This document shows positions 38,537 through 48,195 of a stretch of 64,000 bases of DNA, one piece after another (positions within the stretch are counted from its first letter, which is position 1; each line of letters opens with the position of its first letter). The DNA comes from Gaoshiqia hydrogeniformans (GTDB taxonomy: Bacteria; Bacteroidota; Bacteroidia; Bacteroidales; Prolixibacteraceae). A program made the translations under genes and the position numbers. The stretch covers positions 1 through 64,000 of the forward strand of contig NZ_CP186334.1 of the NCBI RefSeq assembly GCF_049347105.1, read 5' to 3'. Below the pieces are notes generated by a model. That model was not told where the DNA came from. It made no database searches and worked only from the letters and a program-made list of their open reading frames with translations.

Positions 38537-39544
38537 TTAGTTGTTAACCCAATTTATAAATCTCTCAAACTGAACAGGGTTCTCTTCAATCCATTTGCTT
38601 ACTTCCTCTCCTTTCGATTGCGAGATGTAATAACTAAACGCTTTCGTCAGGTCCTCATTTGCCATCTCGTAGAAGAAAGGAACATAAAAATCCCACCAGA
38701 ACCCGGACTGATCGTCTTTCAATTCGCCCAGAATTTTGAAAATAGTCTCGTTATTTTCGGCAAACAACTCCAGATCAGGCTTTTCTTTATTTTCTTCCAG
38801 GCTGTTTGATGCTTTCGATAAGCTAACCATCATTTCGGCAGCTCCAAATTCGGGGTCTTTATCCATCGGCACCATCACTTGGATATTTTTTTCGGACGCT
38901 TGTGAAACGCCATGATCGAGGTAATTTCTCAAGGTTTGATATTCGATCGCCCCTCTGGCTGAGTTTGGTTCAATGAGCAAAAAAAAGTAAAGCGGAAGCA
39001 TCGCTTTTATTCGCGATCCTTTTTTCTCCATTATTTTACTCAGGATTAAATGGCTACTGGCATGCGACGAATTACTGGCAATGCCTTTTAAGGCCGAGTT
39101 GTAAGCTTTATCGGTTTTACCGGCGTTAAAGCACGTAATCGCATGATTATAATACAAAAGATAATTGTCGAATTCGGCCATCGCCTTCTCGTATACTTTG
39201 ATTGCTTTATCTGATTGGCCTTGCATGTCGAGTGCGTTGCCATATGTAATATAGGCAGGCAACAGATGGTCCTTTTTTAAATCAAGAACTCTCTTGCTGT
39301 ATACCTCAGCGTTTTTATAATCCTTATCGGAAAAGTAAGAGAAGGCAATTTCATAATTAACAAGACTTGAATTGGGATCGACCTTCAAAGCCTTCTGATA
39401 AATTTCGATTGCTTTTTTGTATTCTCCCTGATCGTGAAATTCGATTCCTTCATTAAGGAGATTTTCGAGCTCCGGGTTCTGACCAAAAATGGAAGTGGAG
39501 ATGAGAAGAAAAAGGATGACAACCGGATGTTTTATTTTTTTCAT
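38537..39544 (-). CDS. tetratricopeptide-repeat protein
   Basis: A 335-residue exported protein: signal peptide about 1-21, then TPR units from about 25 to 175 (EGIEFHDQGEYKKAIEIYQKALKVDPNSSLVNYEIA, YKNAEVYSKRVLDLKKDHLLPAYITYGNALDMQGQSDKAIKVYEKAM), and a helical C-terminal part without repeats. TPR proteins act as protein-binding scaffolds; the partner is unknown. It lies 33 bases upstream of the SIMPL gene on the same strand. The gap 39545-39905 that follows holds no recognisable feature. Confidence 0.85.
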   Translation of the reverse strand: MKKIKHPVVILFLLISTSIFGQNPELENLLNEGIEFHDQGEYKKAIEIYQKALKVDPNSSLVNYEIAFSYFSDKDYKNAEVYSKRVLDLKKDHLLPAYITYGNALDMQGQSDKAIKVYEKAMAEFDNYLLYYNHAITCFNAGKTDKAYNSALKGIASNSSHASSHLILSKIMEKKGSRIKAMLPLYFFLLIEPNSARGAIEYQTLRNYLDHGVSQASEKNIQVMVPMDKDPEFGAAEMMVSLSKASNSLEENKEKPDLELFAENNETIFKILGELKDDQSGFWWDFYVPFFYEMANEDLTKAFSYYISQSKGEEVSKWIEENPVQFERFINWVNN

Positions 39545-39905
39545 AAGTATAGTGGTTTTTTATTCTCAGAGTCTAATTCCGGGTCGGTTTCCGCACGTCG
39601 TAAGATATACTGCAACCGAACCGGTTATAACACGGGCATTTCGTTTCATCTTTTCATAGTCGGGTAAGTTTTAAGAAACCTGCTTTTGCATTCCTTTCCC
39701 CGCTATTCTTATTGGACCATGCCCTGCCTGCCTCGTCTTTACGGAGTAAAAGAAGCGACATGCTAATCTATCAAAAAAAAGCCGGACAATAAATGTATAT
39801 TGTTGATTATTTTTGATATGCTCCCTGAAACTGATCGAACTAAACAAAATAACGGATGTTCACTTACATCGGTAAATTGATCCTTTCCTGAATTTCATCA
39901 GCTGA

Positions 39906-41276
39906 TTAGGCCTGCCCGGTAAAGATTTCCAGGAGTTCTTCCGGGCTGACCAGTTTCTGGTCGCCGGTTTTCATGTTTTTCAGGTTGATTTTTCCCTGGG
40001 CCATTTCTTCTTCGCCCACCAGGGCCACATAAGCAATATTTTTTCGGTCGGCCCAGGCCATTTGCTTCTTCATTTTGGCCGCCTCTGGAAAGATTTCGGC
40101 ATTCACACCAGCTTTACGAAGACTGGCAAGCACGGGCAAACAATACGCTTCTTCTTTGGGCCCGAAATTGATAAACACAATCCGGGTTGAAGCAACGGCT
40201 TCTTCGGGAAACAGGTTCATGTGTGTCATGACATCGTAAATCCGGTCGGCGCCAAACGAAATGCCCACGCCCGAAACCCCCGGCATACCAAAGATACCGG
40301 TCAGGTCGTCGTAGCGGCCACCGCCGCAAATGCTGCCAATCTGCACATCTTTGGCTTTCACCTCGAAAATAGCGCCGGTATAATAATTCAGTCCCCGGGC
40401 AAGGGTCAGATCCAGTTCAACTTCAGTATTCAGGCTCACAGTGTCCAGATAAGTAAATAAGGTGCGGACTTCGTCGATGCCTTTCCGCCCGGTTTCTGAT
40501 GCGCCGATCACTGCCTCCAGCTGGCTCAGCTTGTCGCTGGTGCGACCACTCAGTTTCAGAATCGGCTGCAGCCGGTCAACAGCCGCTTGCGAAACGCCTT
40601 TTTCTATCAATTCGGCATTCACATGGTCCAAACCAATTTTATCGAGTTTATCGATGGCCACAGTAATATCGACGATCCGTCCGGCTTCGCCAATGGTTTC
40701 GGCAATACCGGCCAGGATTTTCCGGTTATTGATTTTCACCAGGGTATTCACCTGCAGACGGGTAAATACATCGCTGATTATCTGCACCAGTTCAAATTCG
40801 TTCAGCAACGAATCGCTGCCGATCATGTCGACATCGCACTGGTAGAATTCGCGGTAACGTCCTTTCTGTGGTCGGTCGGCCCGCCAAACCGGCTGAATCT
40901 GGTAACGCTTAAAGGGGAATGAAATGTCGTTGCGGTACTGCACCACAAAACGGGCAAAAGGCACGGTGAGATCGTAACGCAGCCCCTTTTCCGAAATCCG
41001 GTTGGTTAAACGAATACTATTGCGTTCGAGCAGTTCCTGTTCATCGACTCCGGCCACGAAGTCGCCCGAGTTCAGGATTTTGAACAATAATTTATCGCCT
41101 TCTTCTCCGTATTTTCCCATCAGAGTCGACAGGTTTTCCATGGCCGGCGTTTCAATGGGTTGAAAACCGTACAATTGAAAAACCGTTTTTACCGTATCGA
41201 AAATATAATTTCTGCGCGCCATTTCAACAGGAGAGAAATCACGCGTTCCCTTGGGAATCGAAGGTTTTTGGGCCAT
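39906..41276 (-). CDS. hisS: histidyl-tRNA synthetase
   Basis: Class II aminoacyl-tRNA synthetase that charges tRNA-His. The 456 residues include motif 1 (GTRDFSPVEMARRNYIFDTV), motif 2 (YRNDISFPFKRYQIQPVWRADRPQKGRYREFYQCD), the His signatures LARGLNYYTGAIFE and CGGGRYDDLTGIFG, and a C-terminal anticodon-binding domain (about 365-456). Its product sets the charging level that the his attenuator upstream of hisG would sense. It is monocistronic with its own promoter-like site. Confidence 0.97.
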   Translation of the reverse strand: MAQKPSIPKGTRDFSPVEMARRNYIFDTVKTVFQLYGFQPIETPAMENLSTLMGKYGEEGDKLLFKILNSGDFVAGVDEQELLERNSIRLTNRISEKGLRYDLTVPFARFVVQYRNDISFPFKRYQIQPVWRADRPQKGRYREFYQCDVDMIGSDSLLNEFELVQIISDVFTRLQVNTLVKINNRKILAGIAETIGEAGRIVDITVAIDKLDKIGLDHVNAELIEKGVSQAAVDRLQPILKLSGRTSDKLSQLEAVIGASETGRKGIDEVRTLFTYLDTVSLNTEVELDLTLARGLNYYTGAIFEVKAKDVQIGSICGGGRYDDLTGIFGMPGVSGVGISFGADRIYDVMTHMNLFPEEAVASTRIVFINFGPKEEAYCLPVLASLRKAGVNAEIFPEAAKMKKQMAWADRKNIAYVALVGEEEMAQGKINLKNMKTGDQKLVSPEELLEIFTGQA

Positions 41277-41304
41277 AATCTAACAATGCATTTCGTTGAA
41301 GCTG

Positions 41305-41335
41305 CAAAAATAAAGAAAATTGGCAGGTCTTCAAG
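41305..41335 (-). promoter_or_regulatory. hisS promoter
   Basis: On the minus strand CTTG (41332-41335), 19 bases, then TATTTTTG (41305-41312). The -7 box is a perfect TAnnTTTG and lies 29 bases before the start codon. Confidence 0.6.
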
Positions 41336-41377
41336 CTATGCCGGGAATTATCAGGGCTATTTCAGCAAAAAACCTGA

Positions 41378-41731
41378 TTACTTCACAAAGGGATAGTTGA
41401 ACGGATACCGGTAAAACTCGCCCTGGTTCGCCTTTAAAGCCGCTACCACTGTAAATATGAGCGACAACAAGGCAATGCCAATAAATAAAAATATTCCGAT
41501 AATTACCAGCGACAGAATCAACGCCGCCAACATCGCGATACTCATGGTAATCTGAAAGTTAATCGCTTCCTTTCCCTGATCGTCGACAAAATCGAACTCT
41601 TTACGTTTGATGGAATACACGACCAGTGGCCCGATAATATTCCCGAAGGGGATCAGCATACCGGCAAAGGCTGAAAGATGGCACAACATACCCCAGGTGC
41701 GCTCATCCGGATTGTCAATAATTCGCTCCAT
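41378..41731 (-). CDS. DUF4870 membrane protein
   Basis: A 117-residue protein with three membrane helices and the DUF4870 pattern: ERTWGMLCHLSAFAGMLIPFGNIIGPLVVYSIKRKEFDFVDDQGKEAINFQITMSI. The function of the family is unknown. A shorter relative lies at 12879-13172. Upstream at about 41738-41763 the word TTAGGCCAA occurs twice. Confidence 0.88.
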   Translation of the reverse strand: MERIIDNPDERTWGMLCHLSAFAGMLIPFGNIIGPLVVYSIKRKEFDFVDDQGKEAINFQITMSIAMLAALILSLVIIGIFLFIGIALLSLIFTVVAALKANQGEFYRYPFNYPFVK

Positions 41732-41821
41732 ATCTGAAATTTTAGGCCAAATTAGGCCAATTCATGTTGAAATCAAATACTTCGCCGAAAACTGTTAAAA
41801 ACTTGTATGCCTGAGCTCAAT

Positions 41822-43105
41822 TTACCGGTAAATCAAATAAAAGATCAGCGAAACCAGCAAGCCGGAAAAGAACAGGATCAGGAATGAACTCAGCAAAGGT
41901 TTTCGGGCCTGTTTGCTTCCGAGCGACATGGCGTATATCATTTTCATCAGGTTGTTGCTGTTGGTGGCGTTAATGACAGCCAAAGCCACCGAAAGCTGAA
42001 CAATACCGGAATGCTGTTGCAAGAGGTATAACAAAAACGGGTCGATATCGAACACGCCGATCAGAAAAGCCATTCCCGACACGCCGCTGCTGCCGTAATG
42101 TTTCATCACCATCTCCGTAACCAAACCAAAAACAACGAACAACAAACCAAAAACGGAAGCCATTTTTAACTCCAACGGGTTGCGTTTCACCAGCTTGTCT
42201 TCTTCAACCGGCTGTTCCTTCCCCAGGCGGATATCGCGGCCAATCCATTTCGAGAGGCCAAAGGCAATCCCAAACATCAGCAGAAAGGGAATGGTGAGCA
42301 TTTGCCCGATGGACCGGTTAAACAAGTAAGCAAGCGCCAGGATCCGCAGGTACATCATCCCGTTGGCCAGCATAATGGCCGCAACCGAAAGGGCGGTAGT
42401 CCCTTCCTCCTTTTCCCGGCGGGCCAGGATCAGCGTGGTGGTCGTGCTGCTGTAAATTCCTCCCAGTATCCCGGTAAGCAAGACCCCTGATCCGGGAAAA
42501 ACAAACTTTTTCAATAAATAACTGATATATGAAATGCCCGAAACCACCACAATGGCCAGCCACAGCTCGTAAGGCGAAATGGGTATAAAATCGGCCATAT
42601 TCTCGGCCGGCAACAAAGGCAGGATGATTCCGGCAAAGGCGATAAACTTGCCCAGGGTGATAAATTCTTCGTCCGAAGCTTTCATGGAAATCGTCTTGAA
42701 ATGACTCTTCATCTCCGTTAAAATCAGCAGCGAAACCACAAACGAGAGCGTCAGCCAGGCTGGTTGGGTAAATACCATCACCGTTAAACAATAAGTAAGC
42801 AAGGCGAGAATGGAAGTGGTCAGCCCGTAATCCTGCAGTTTCCTGATTTTTTGAAAATACTGAACGGCCAGCAACAGGCCAATAATGAAAAATCCGGTTA
42901 GAAAAGGGACCAGGTTGTGCGGATCGGCAAGGTACAACACATAGCCCAGCAGCCCGATAAAGGTAAACGTGCGGTCGGTACCAAACAACACATTCTCATC
43001 ATGATTCAGGTGATGACGCCGCTGCCCCATTCCAATGAGCAGGGAAAAGACCAGCACCAGGAAAAAGTTGACAATTTCGCCGGGAACATACTGTTGGATA
43101 TCCAT
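41822..43105 (-). CDS. MgtC/DUF4010 family membrane protein
   Basis: A 427-residue integral membrane protein with about 13 helices. The N-terminal third has the MgtC/SapB pattern (FSLLIGMGQRRHH, TFTFIGLLGYVLYL) and the C-terminal part is the DUF4010 domain (LTGILGGIYSSTTTTLILARR, SGVSGMAFLIGVFDIDPFLL). MgtC-type proteins are linked to low-magnesium and acid survival, but the biochemical role of the two-domain form is not known. It has its own promoter-like site. Confidence 0.87.
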   Translation of the reverse strand: MDIQQYVPGEIVNFFLVLVFSLLIGMGQRRHHLNHDENVLFGTDRTFTFIGLLGYVLYLADPHNLVPFLTGFFIIGLLLAVQYFQKIRKLQDYGLTTSILALLTYCLTVMVFTQPAWLTLSFVVSLLILTEMKSHFKTISMKASDEEFITLGKFIAFAGIILPLLPAENMADFIPISPYELWLAIVVVSGISYISYLLKKFVFPGSGVLLTGILGGIYSSTTTTLILARREKEEGTTALSVAAIMLANGMMYLRILALAYLFNRSIGQMLTIPFLLMFGIAFGLSKWIGRDIRLGKEQPVEEDKLVKRNPLELKMASVFGLLFVVFGLVTEMVMKHYGSSGVSGMAFLIGVFDIDPFLLYLLQQHSGIVQLSVALAVINATNSNNLMKMIYAMSLGSKQARKPLLSSFLILFFSGLLVSLIFYLIYR

Positions 43106-43122
43106 CGCTTAAAGGTTTTGCA

Positions 43123-43154
43123 CAAAGATATTGTTTCGGACATCAAGATACAAC
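43123..43154 (-). promoter_or_regulatory. promoter of the MgtC/DUF4010 gene
   Basis: On the minus strand GTTG (43151-43154), 20 bases, then TATCTTTG (43123-43130), a perfect -7 box 17 bases before the start codon. Confidence 0.6.
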
Positions 43155-43214
43155 GGGAGAACTACCGGAAATGATATTGGTTAGCGGAATCTTCAAACGC
43201 CAAACTTTCTGCGC

Positions 43215-43575
43215 AAACCGCGACTGAATCACTGGTTACTGGATAATTAGTCAGTGGTCAGTGGATAATTAGTCATTGGTCAGTGCGGCTTGGGGCGTAT
43301 GGCATGGGGCATGGACTTGCTCTCTGTGAACTTTGCGCTTCATGGCGTTTTCTGCGTTAAAAAAGTGCCTGAGTGGCAAAGTACCAAAGTACCAAAGTAA
43401 AACTGCGACTTGCTGCCGTTCTCCATTTTCCGTTTTCCGTTCTCCCGTCTCCGTTAATTGGTCAGTGCGGCTTGGAGCTTGGAGCATGGGGCAAAGGGCT
43501 TGGAACTTGAAAGTAAAAAGTACATGAGAACACTGAATGCTGAACACTGAATACTGAACACTGGCAACTGACCAC
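43215..43575. repeat. repeat-filled spacer with inverted copy of the composite repeat
   Basis: No gene lies between 43131 and 43581. From 43286 to 43458 the minus strand carries the same word order as the composite repeat at 35185-35358: AACGGAGACGGGAGAACGG, ACTTTGCCACTCAGGCACTT, AACGCCATGAAGC and CATGCCCCATGCC. It is flanked by micro-tandem arrays: TCAGTGGTCAGTGG and AGTCATTGGTCAGTG near 43250-43285, and GAACACTGAATGCTGAACAC with further copies at 43530-43563. Confidence 0.8.
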
Positions 43576-43581
43576 CCCTGC

Positions 43582-44298
43582 TTATAAAAAATTCTTATTC
43601 AAAAACTCCTGAAACTTATCTTTGTATTGATCGCTCACCGGAATATAGGTTTTCCCGAAAACAATCCGGCTGCGTTCAATGGTTTCAACTTTATCGAGGT
43701 TAACGATAAACGAGCGGTGTACCCGCATAAAACGGTCGGCCGGCAATTTTTGCTCCAGCGATTTCACCGAGTTTAACGAGAGGATCGGTTTTTCTTCGTG
43801 CTGCAGAAATACTTTTACATAATCCTTCAGCCCTTCGATGTATAAGATCTCGTTAAAGTTAATCCGCCGGACCTTGTATTCCGACTTCAAAAACAAGAAT
43901 TGATTATTTGCGTCGAGCGTTGGCAGAGCTGCCTGTTCCAGATCGGTTATTTTTTTTGCTTTCTGCACCGCCGACAGAAATTCGGGATAGCTGAAGGGTT
44001 TTAGCAGATAATCCACGGCATTCACTTTAAAACCTTCGATGGCATATTTCTCGTAAGCAGTGGTATAAATAATCTTGGGCGGATCGGTCAGGATTTTTAT
44101 GAATTCGATACCGGTCAGATCGGGCATTTGGATATCCAGGATGATCAGGTCTACGGCTTCACCTTCCAAAAAATCGACTGCATCCAGGGGGTTATCAAAT
44201 TCGCCCAGCAAGTCGAGAAAGGGAGTTTTCCGAATGTAATCCGCCAGCAGTTTCAAGGCCAGTGGCTCGTCGTCGATGGCAATGGTACGTAGTTTCAT
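43582..44298 (-). CDS. LytTR-family response regulator
   Basis: DNA-binding response regulator, 238 residues. Receiver domain 1-120 with acidic residues Asp9-Asp10, phospho-acceptor Asp55 (LIILDIQMPD) and Lys in YLLKPF. LytTR domain about 135-238 (FNEILYIEGLKDYVKVFLQ, RFMRVHRSFIVNLDKVETI). It overlaps the histidine-kinase gene by four bases and is the last gene of the efflux/haem-protein cluster, so it may control that operon. Confidence 0.95.
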   Translation of the reverse strand: MKLRTIAIDDEPLALKLLADYIRKTPFLDLLGEFDNPLDAVDFLEGEAVDLIILDIQMPDLTGIEFIKILTDPPKIIYTTAYEKYAIEGFKVNAVDYLLKPFSYPEFLSAVQKAKKITDLEQAALPTLDANNQFLFLKSEYKVRRINFNEILYIEGLKDYVKVFLQHEEKPILSLNSVKSLEQKLPADRFMRVHRSFIVNLDKVETIERSRIVFGKTYIPVSDQYKDKFQEFLNKNFL

Positions 44299-45392
44299 GT
44301 GGTTGCCGTGGTTTTCGTTTCCAACCTGAGATCGATCCGGAATTCAGCATCTGTTTGTTCAATTTTCAGGGTATGTTTCCCGGGAAACAACAAACTGAGC
44401 CGTTTTTTTACATTTTCGAGCCCGATACCGGAATATTGCCCGTCTCCGGGATGACTGCTGGCGCCAATACTGTTTCGAGTGGAAAAATAAACAACCGTAC
44501 CGTCCACCGTCATTTTTATATCAATAAAAGAAGGTTCGCGGTAACTGATCCCGTGTTTAAACGCGTTTTCGATAAAAGGAATAAACAAAAGCGGCGGAAT
44601 ATTCAGATTTTCCGTATTCCCCGGAAACGAAACCGACAAGTCCACCTTCGCGTTCAAACGAAGTTTCATCAAATCGATGTAGTTGTTCATGAAGGCAATT
44701 TCGTCGTTCAAACCGGTTAAACCCTGCTCCGATTCGTAAAGCAGGTAACGCATCAGTTTCGATAATTTCAGAACAGCGTCCTGCGCGTCCGCCGCATCGA
44801 TACCAATCAGCGAGTAAATATTATTCAGCGTATTAAAAAAGAAATGCGGACTCACCTGGTTTTTCAGAAACGCAAGTTCAGAGTTCAGCTTCTCTTTTTC
44901 CAGTTCTTTCTGCTTTTTCTCTTCCTTTTCCAATTTTTCCATCCCGCAAAGGCCGATGGCAAAACCAGAAATTAACACCGATACAATCACATGGTTGTAA
45001 AAACCGAAAGCTTTCATCGGCGGACGAATATCGCTGTCACTGTCTGTCAGTTTTTTGAGTGCAGCCCGAAACTTCTCTTCCGCCAAAGCGTCGTGAAGAA
45101 AATATTCGTTAATAAAAGATGTTATAAAATAGGTGACCAGGATCAATCCAATCAAAGCGACAAGGTAGGTTAGTTTTCTTTCCTGAAGAAAAAACGCCGG
45201 AACCAACCACAAATACCCCACATAAAATATGATTGCCGCAGAAAAACTGTGCACAAAAAACTGGTACAACCGGTGCGGATGACCACCTGCTCCAAACGTG
45301 TTGCTTAAATAAAGCGGAATGGTGATAACGATAATCCAGGCCGTGATATGGAGCATCGCTGCAATCTTTCTGTCAGGTGTCGATTTAAACAT
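44295..45392 (-). CDS. LytS-like sensor histidine kinase
   Basis: Membrane sensor kinase, 365 residues. About four helices (12-30, 44-66, 76-95, 130-150) are followed by a coiled-coil linker of Lys/Glu and the His_kinase domain with phospho-acceptor His183 in QVSPHFFFNTLNNIYSL, then an HATPase region with IPPLLFIPFIENAFKHGIS and GIGLENVKKRL. No separate ligand domain is visible, so the signal is probably membrane-borne. Partner of the overlapping LytTR regulator. Confidence 0.94.
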   Translation of the reverse strand: MFKSTPDRKIAAMLHITAWIIVITIPLYLSNTFGAGGHPHRLYQFFVHSFSAAIIFYVGYLWLVPAFFLQERKLTYLVALIGLILVTYFITSFINEYFLHDALAEEKFRAALKKLTDSDSDIRPPMKAFGFYNHVIVSVLISGFAIGLCGMEKLEKEEKKQKELEKEKLNSELAFLKNQVSPHFFFNTLNNIYSLIGIDAADAQDAVLKLSKLMRYLLYESEQGLTGLNDEIAFMNNYIDLMKLRLNAKVDLSVSFPGNTENLNIPPLLFIPFIENAFKHGISYREPSFIDIKMTVDGTVVYFSTRNSIGASSHPGDGQYSGIGLENVKKRLSLLFPGKHTLKIEQTDAEFRIDLRLETKTTATT

Positions 45393-45494
45393 GTGATTTC
45401 ATTTTCTTCAAAGTTAATATTTCAAAGGGGAATGATCCGGCAACCGGCGCTTTAAAAACCCAAAAGATCATCAAAACAACCACCATTGATATTT

Positions 45495-46166
45495 CTAAGG
45501 TGCTGCTGAAACCAGCGTTTTTCTGATTCGCAGTTTTGATATGGCTTGCCTGACAATCGACAGCCGCAACAAAAATCCGGCAACAAGAATAATGACATAC
45601 GGGATCCAGTCGCCGTGTTTTAGCAAGGCCACATGCAAAACAGCCAGAAGTCCGGCCAGATAAGCCGTTTGATGAATTTTTTTCCATGTTTTACGAAGAA
45701 ACTTCATCGACTTCCTGTTTGATGTGACTGCAAGAACAAGCATAATCAATGTTGCCACAAAACCCATAATGTACCCGAATTCTTTGAACGTTTCAATTAA
45801 GCTACGGTCAATACAAAAAAACACCAGGTGAAAGCCCGCGTACACAAATGCGATGATCCCTGCTGCCTGCCTGACATACAATCGTGATTTAATCCCGGTC
45901 AGGATCGAGAACGGGGTGAGGCTGAGTACAAACACCAACCAGCGGATGGCCCATTCGCCCGTTTCTTTCACCGCTATATGCGCCCCGGAAACTTCCCGGG
46001 GCAACTCGCCCGCCCTTCGTGCAGGAACCGTGAAGGTTTTTATTGAAATCCATGATTCTCCCGATCCTGAAAAATCAATATTGAAAATATCCATAACACC
46101 TATAAACGGTAACAATCCAATGATAACGACGGTCATCCATCCGCCGTTTTTCCTGATCCAATTCAT
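45495..46166 (-). CDS. ferric-reductase-like haem membrane protein (MsrQ-like)
   Basis: A 223-residue inner-membrane protein with about six helices of the ferric-reductase-like/YedZ type. Histidines placed for haem binding are seen in FVYAGFHLVFF (third helix) and in KKIHQTAYLAGLLAVLHVALLKHGDW (fifth helix). MsrQ passes quinol electrons to the periplasmic methionine sulfoxide reductase MsrP, but no msrP is next to it; an electron donor role to another partner is equally possible. It lies 36 bases after the ABC permease gene, on the same strand. Confidence 0.8.
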   Translation of the reverse strand: MNWIRKNGGWMTVVIIGLLPFIGVMDIFNIDFSGSGESWISIKTFTVPARRAGELPREVSGAHIAVKETGEWAIRWLVFVLSLTPFSILTGIKSRLYVRQAAGIIAFVYAGFHLVFFCIDRSLIETFKEFGYIMGFVATLIMLVLAVTSNRKSMKFLRKTWKKIHQTAYLAGLLAVLHVALLKHGDWIPYVIILVAGFLLRLSIVRQAISKLRIRKTLVSAAP

Positions 46167-46202
46167 TTTCTCTAAAATTATTATTGATTCATTTTTAACA
46201 GA

Positions 46203-47423
46203 TTATTCATACCGCAACGCGTCGATGGGATTTAAACCGGCGGCTTTTCGGGCCGGGTACCAGCCAAAAAAGATGCCAATTGCCGAACAGACCACAAAGG
46301 CAAACAACACTGCCGAAGTCATAATCACCACCGGCCAGTTCATCACCGACGATACGGCATAAGTTGCCAGAATACCGAGCACGATGCCGATGGTTCCACC
46401 CGAAACACTCAGTAAAATCGATTCAAACAGGAACTGCATCATGATATCGGTTCCGCGTCCGCCTACCGACAGGCGCAGCCCGATTTCCTTGGTGCGTTCG
46501 GTAACCGACACATACATGATATTCATGATCCCGATGCCGCCTACCAGCAGGGAAATACCGGCAATGGCGCCCAACAGGGCTGTCATCACATCGCTGATCG
46601 AGGTAAATGTTTGCACCAGTTCTGATTGCGAACGTATTTGAAAATCATCGCTGTCGCCCGCTTTGATTTTATGGGTGCGGCGCAGGGTCTCGGTTAGTTG
46701 CTCAATGGCCAGGTCGTTCATTCCTTCGGATACGGCCGATGCAAAAATGCCCTGAATATGCGTGATCGACAAAATCCGTTTCTGCACGGTAGTATAGGGC
46801 GATAACAATAAATCATCCTGGTCCTGCCCCATGCCGTTCTCGCCTTTTTCGGCCAGTACCCCGATAATTTTAAAGGGAATGTTGTTGAACCGGATTGTTT
46901 TCCCGATCGGATCAACATCAGCCGTAAACAGGTTGTCGATAATCGTTTGTCCGACGATACATACTTTGGCATAACTTCTTACTTCGGCCTCGGAAAAAAT
47001 ACGACCGGTAGCCAGCGTATACTTTCGTATGCCGAGATATTTTTCATTTACGCCGTACACGGTGCTGGGCCAGTTTTTATTGCCATACACCACTTGTCCG
47101 CGCGAACTGACCTGAGGCGACACAGCGCTGATGGCCGTGCATTCGGTTTCAACAGCTTCCACATCGCTGAGTTTCATGCTTTGGGCATCACTGTTTCCCA
47201 TCTGCACTCCACCCCGCTGTTCGGAACCGGGCATGGCAAAAATCAGGTTGGTCCCCATGTCGGCCATCTGGTCCTGAATACTTTTCTTTGATCCCTGACC
47301 GATTGCCAGCATCGCGATCACCGAAGCCACTCCGATGATGATCCCCAGCATGGTGAGAAATGCCCTGAATTTATTCCGTCGAAGGGCATTTGTCGCTATT
47401 TTTAATGTATTTCTGTAGTTCAT
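46203..47423 (-). CDS. MacB-type ABC transporter permease
   Basis: A 406-residue permease with the MacB topology: one N-terminal helix (about 20-42, FLTMLGIIIGVASVIAMLAIG), a periplasmic MacB_PCD domain (about 45-250), then three C-terminal FtsX helices (280-400) with EIGLRLSVGGRGTDIMMQFLFESILLSV. The ATPase is on the next gene upstream rather than fused as in MacB. Together with the adaptor and TolC-type genes it forms a tripartite efflux machine for an unknown compound, peptide or lipid. Confidence 0.94.
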   Translation of the reverse strand: MNYRNTLKIATNALRRNKFRAFLTMLGIIIGVASVIAMLAIGQGSKKSIQDQMADMGTNLIFAMPGSEQRGGVQMGNSDAQSMKLSDVEAVETECTAISAVSPQVSSRGQVVYGNKNWPSTVYGVNEKYLGIRKYTLATGRIFSEAEVRSYAKVCIVGQTIIDNLFTADVDPIGKTIRFNNIPFKIIGVLAEKGENGMGQDQDDLLLSPYTTVQKRILSITHIQGIFASAVSEGMNDLAIEQLTETLRRTHKIKAGDSDDFQIRSQSELVQTFTSISDVMTALLGAIAGISLLVGGIGIMNIMYVSVTERTKEIGLRLSVGGRGTDIMMQFLFESILLSVSGGTIGIVLGILATYAVSSVMNWPVVIMTSAVLFAFVVCSAIGIFFGWYPARKAAGLNPIDALRYE

Positions 47424-47441
47424 CTTTCTTCTTTTTTACAG

Positions 47442-48191
47442 TTAATCCTCCTCAACAGGCAGGTTTTTCAATAAGTCTGCAGCGTGATAACGGTCGGTTA
47501 CCTGTTCTTCCCGGATAATATGCCCGTCGCGGAATACCACGTTGCGGGTGGTAAAACGGGCAATATCCGGTTCATGAGTTACAAAAACGATGGTCTTCCC
47601 TTCTTCGTTCAGGCGTTGCAACAAGGCCATGATCTCGTATGAGGTGCGGGTGTCAAGGTTCCCGGTGGCCTCGTCGGCCAGAATGACTACCGGGTCGTTC
47701 ACCAGCGAACGGGCAATGGCCACCCGTTGTTGCTGACCGCCCGACAACTGGTTGGGCATATGGTGCATCCGGTCGGCCAAACCAACGGCCTCCAGCGCAG
47801 CAACAGCCCGCTCTTTCCGTTCTTTTGCTTTTATCTTCGAATTGTAAAAAAGCGGCAGTTCGACATTTTCGAGCGCCGTGGTGCGCGGAAGCAGGTTATA
47901 TGCCTGAAAAACAAAGCCTAACTTATTATTCCGCAAGGCTGCCAGTTCATTTTTTCCCAGCTCGCCCATACTCACACCGTCGAGCACATACTGCCCGTTG
48001 GTTGGTTTATCCAGGCAACCCAAAATGTTCAGCATGGTTGATTTTCCGGAACCACTGGTTCCCATGATGGCGACAAATTCGCCGTCTTTTATTTCCAGGT
48101 TGACGCCTTTCAGTGCATGGACGGTAATTTCGCCCACATGGAAATCTTTCTTTAAATCGCGAACCTGTATAATTGTTTTCATGTCTTTCAT
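47442..48191 (-). CDS. ABC transporter ATP-binding protein (LolD/MacB-type)
   Basis: ATPase of the efflux system. From ATG 48191 it has 249 residues: Walker A GTSGSGKS (44-51), Q-loop region KLGFVFQAYNLLPR, signature LSGGQQQRVAIARSL, Walker B VVILADEATGNLD and the H-loop FVTHEPD. The start is four bases after the adaptor stop codon; ATG 48182 is an alternative, and a longer open frame overlapping the adaptor gene is not supported by family alignment. Confidence 0.95.
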   Translation of the reverse strand: MKDMKTIIQVRDLKKDFHVGEITVHALKGVNLEIKDGEFVAIMGTSGSGKSTMLNILGCLDKPTNGQYVLDGVSMGELGKNELAALRNNKLGFVFQAYNLLPRTTALENVELPLFYNSKIKAKERKERAVAALEAVGLADRMHHMPNQLSGGQQQRVAIARSLVNDPVVILADEATGNLDTRTSYEIMALLQRLNEEGKTIVFVTHEPDIARFTTRNVVFRDGHIIREEQVTDRYHAADLLKNLPVEED

Positions 48192-48195
48192 CGCC

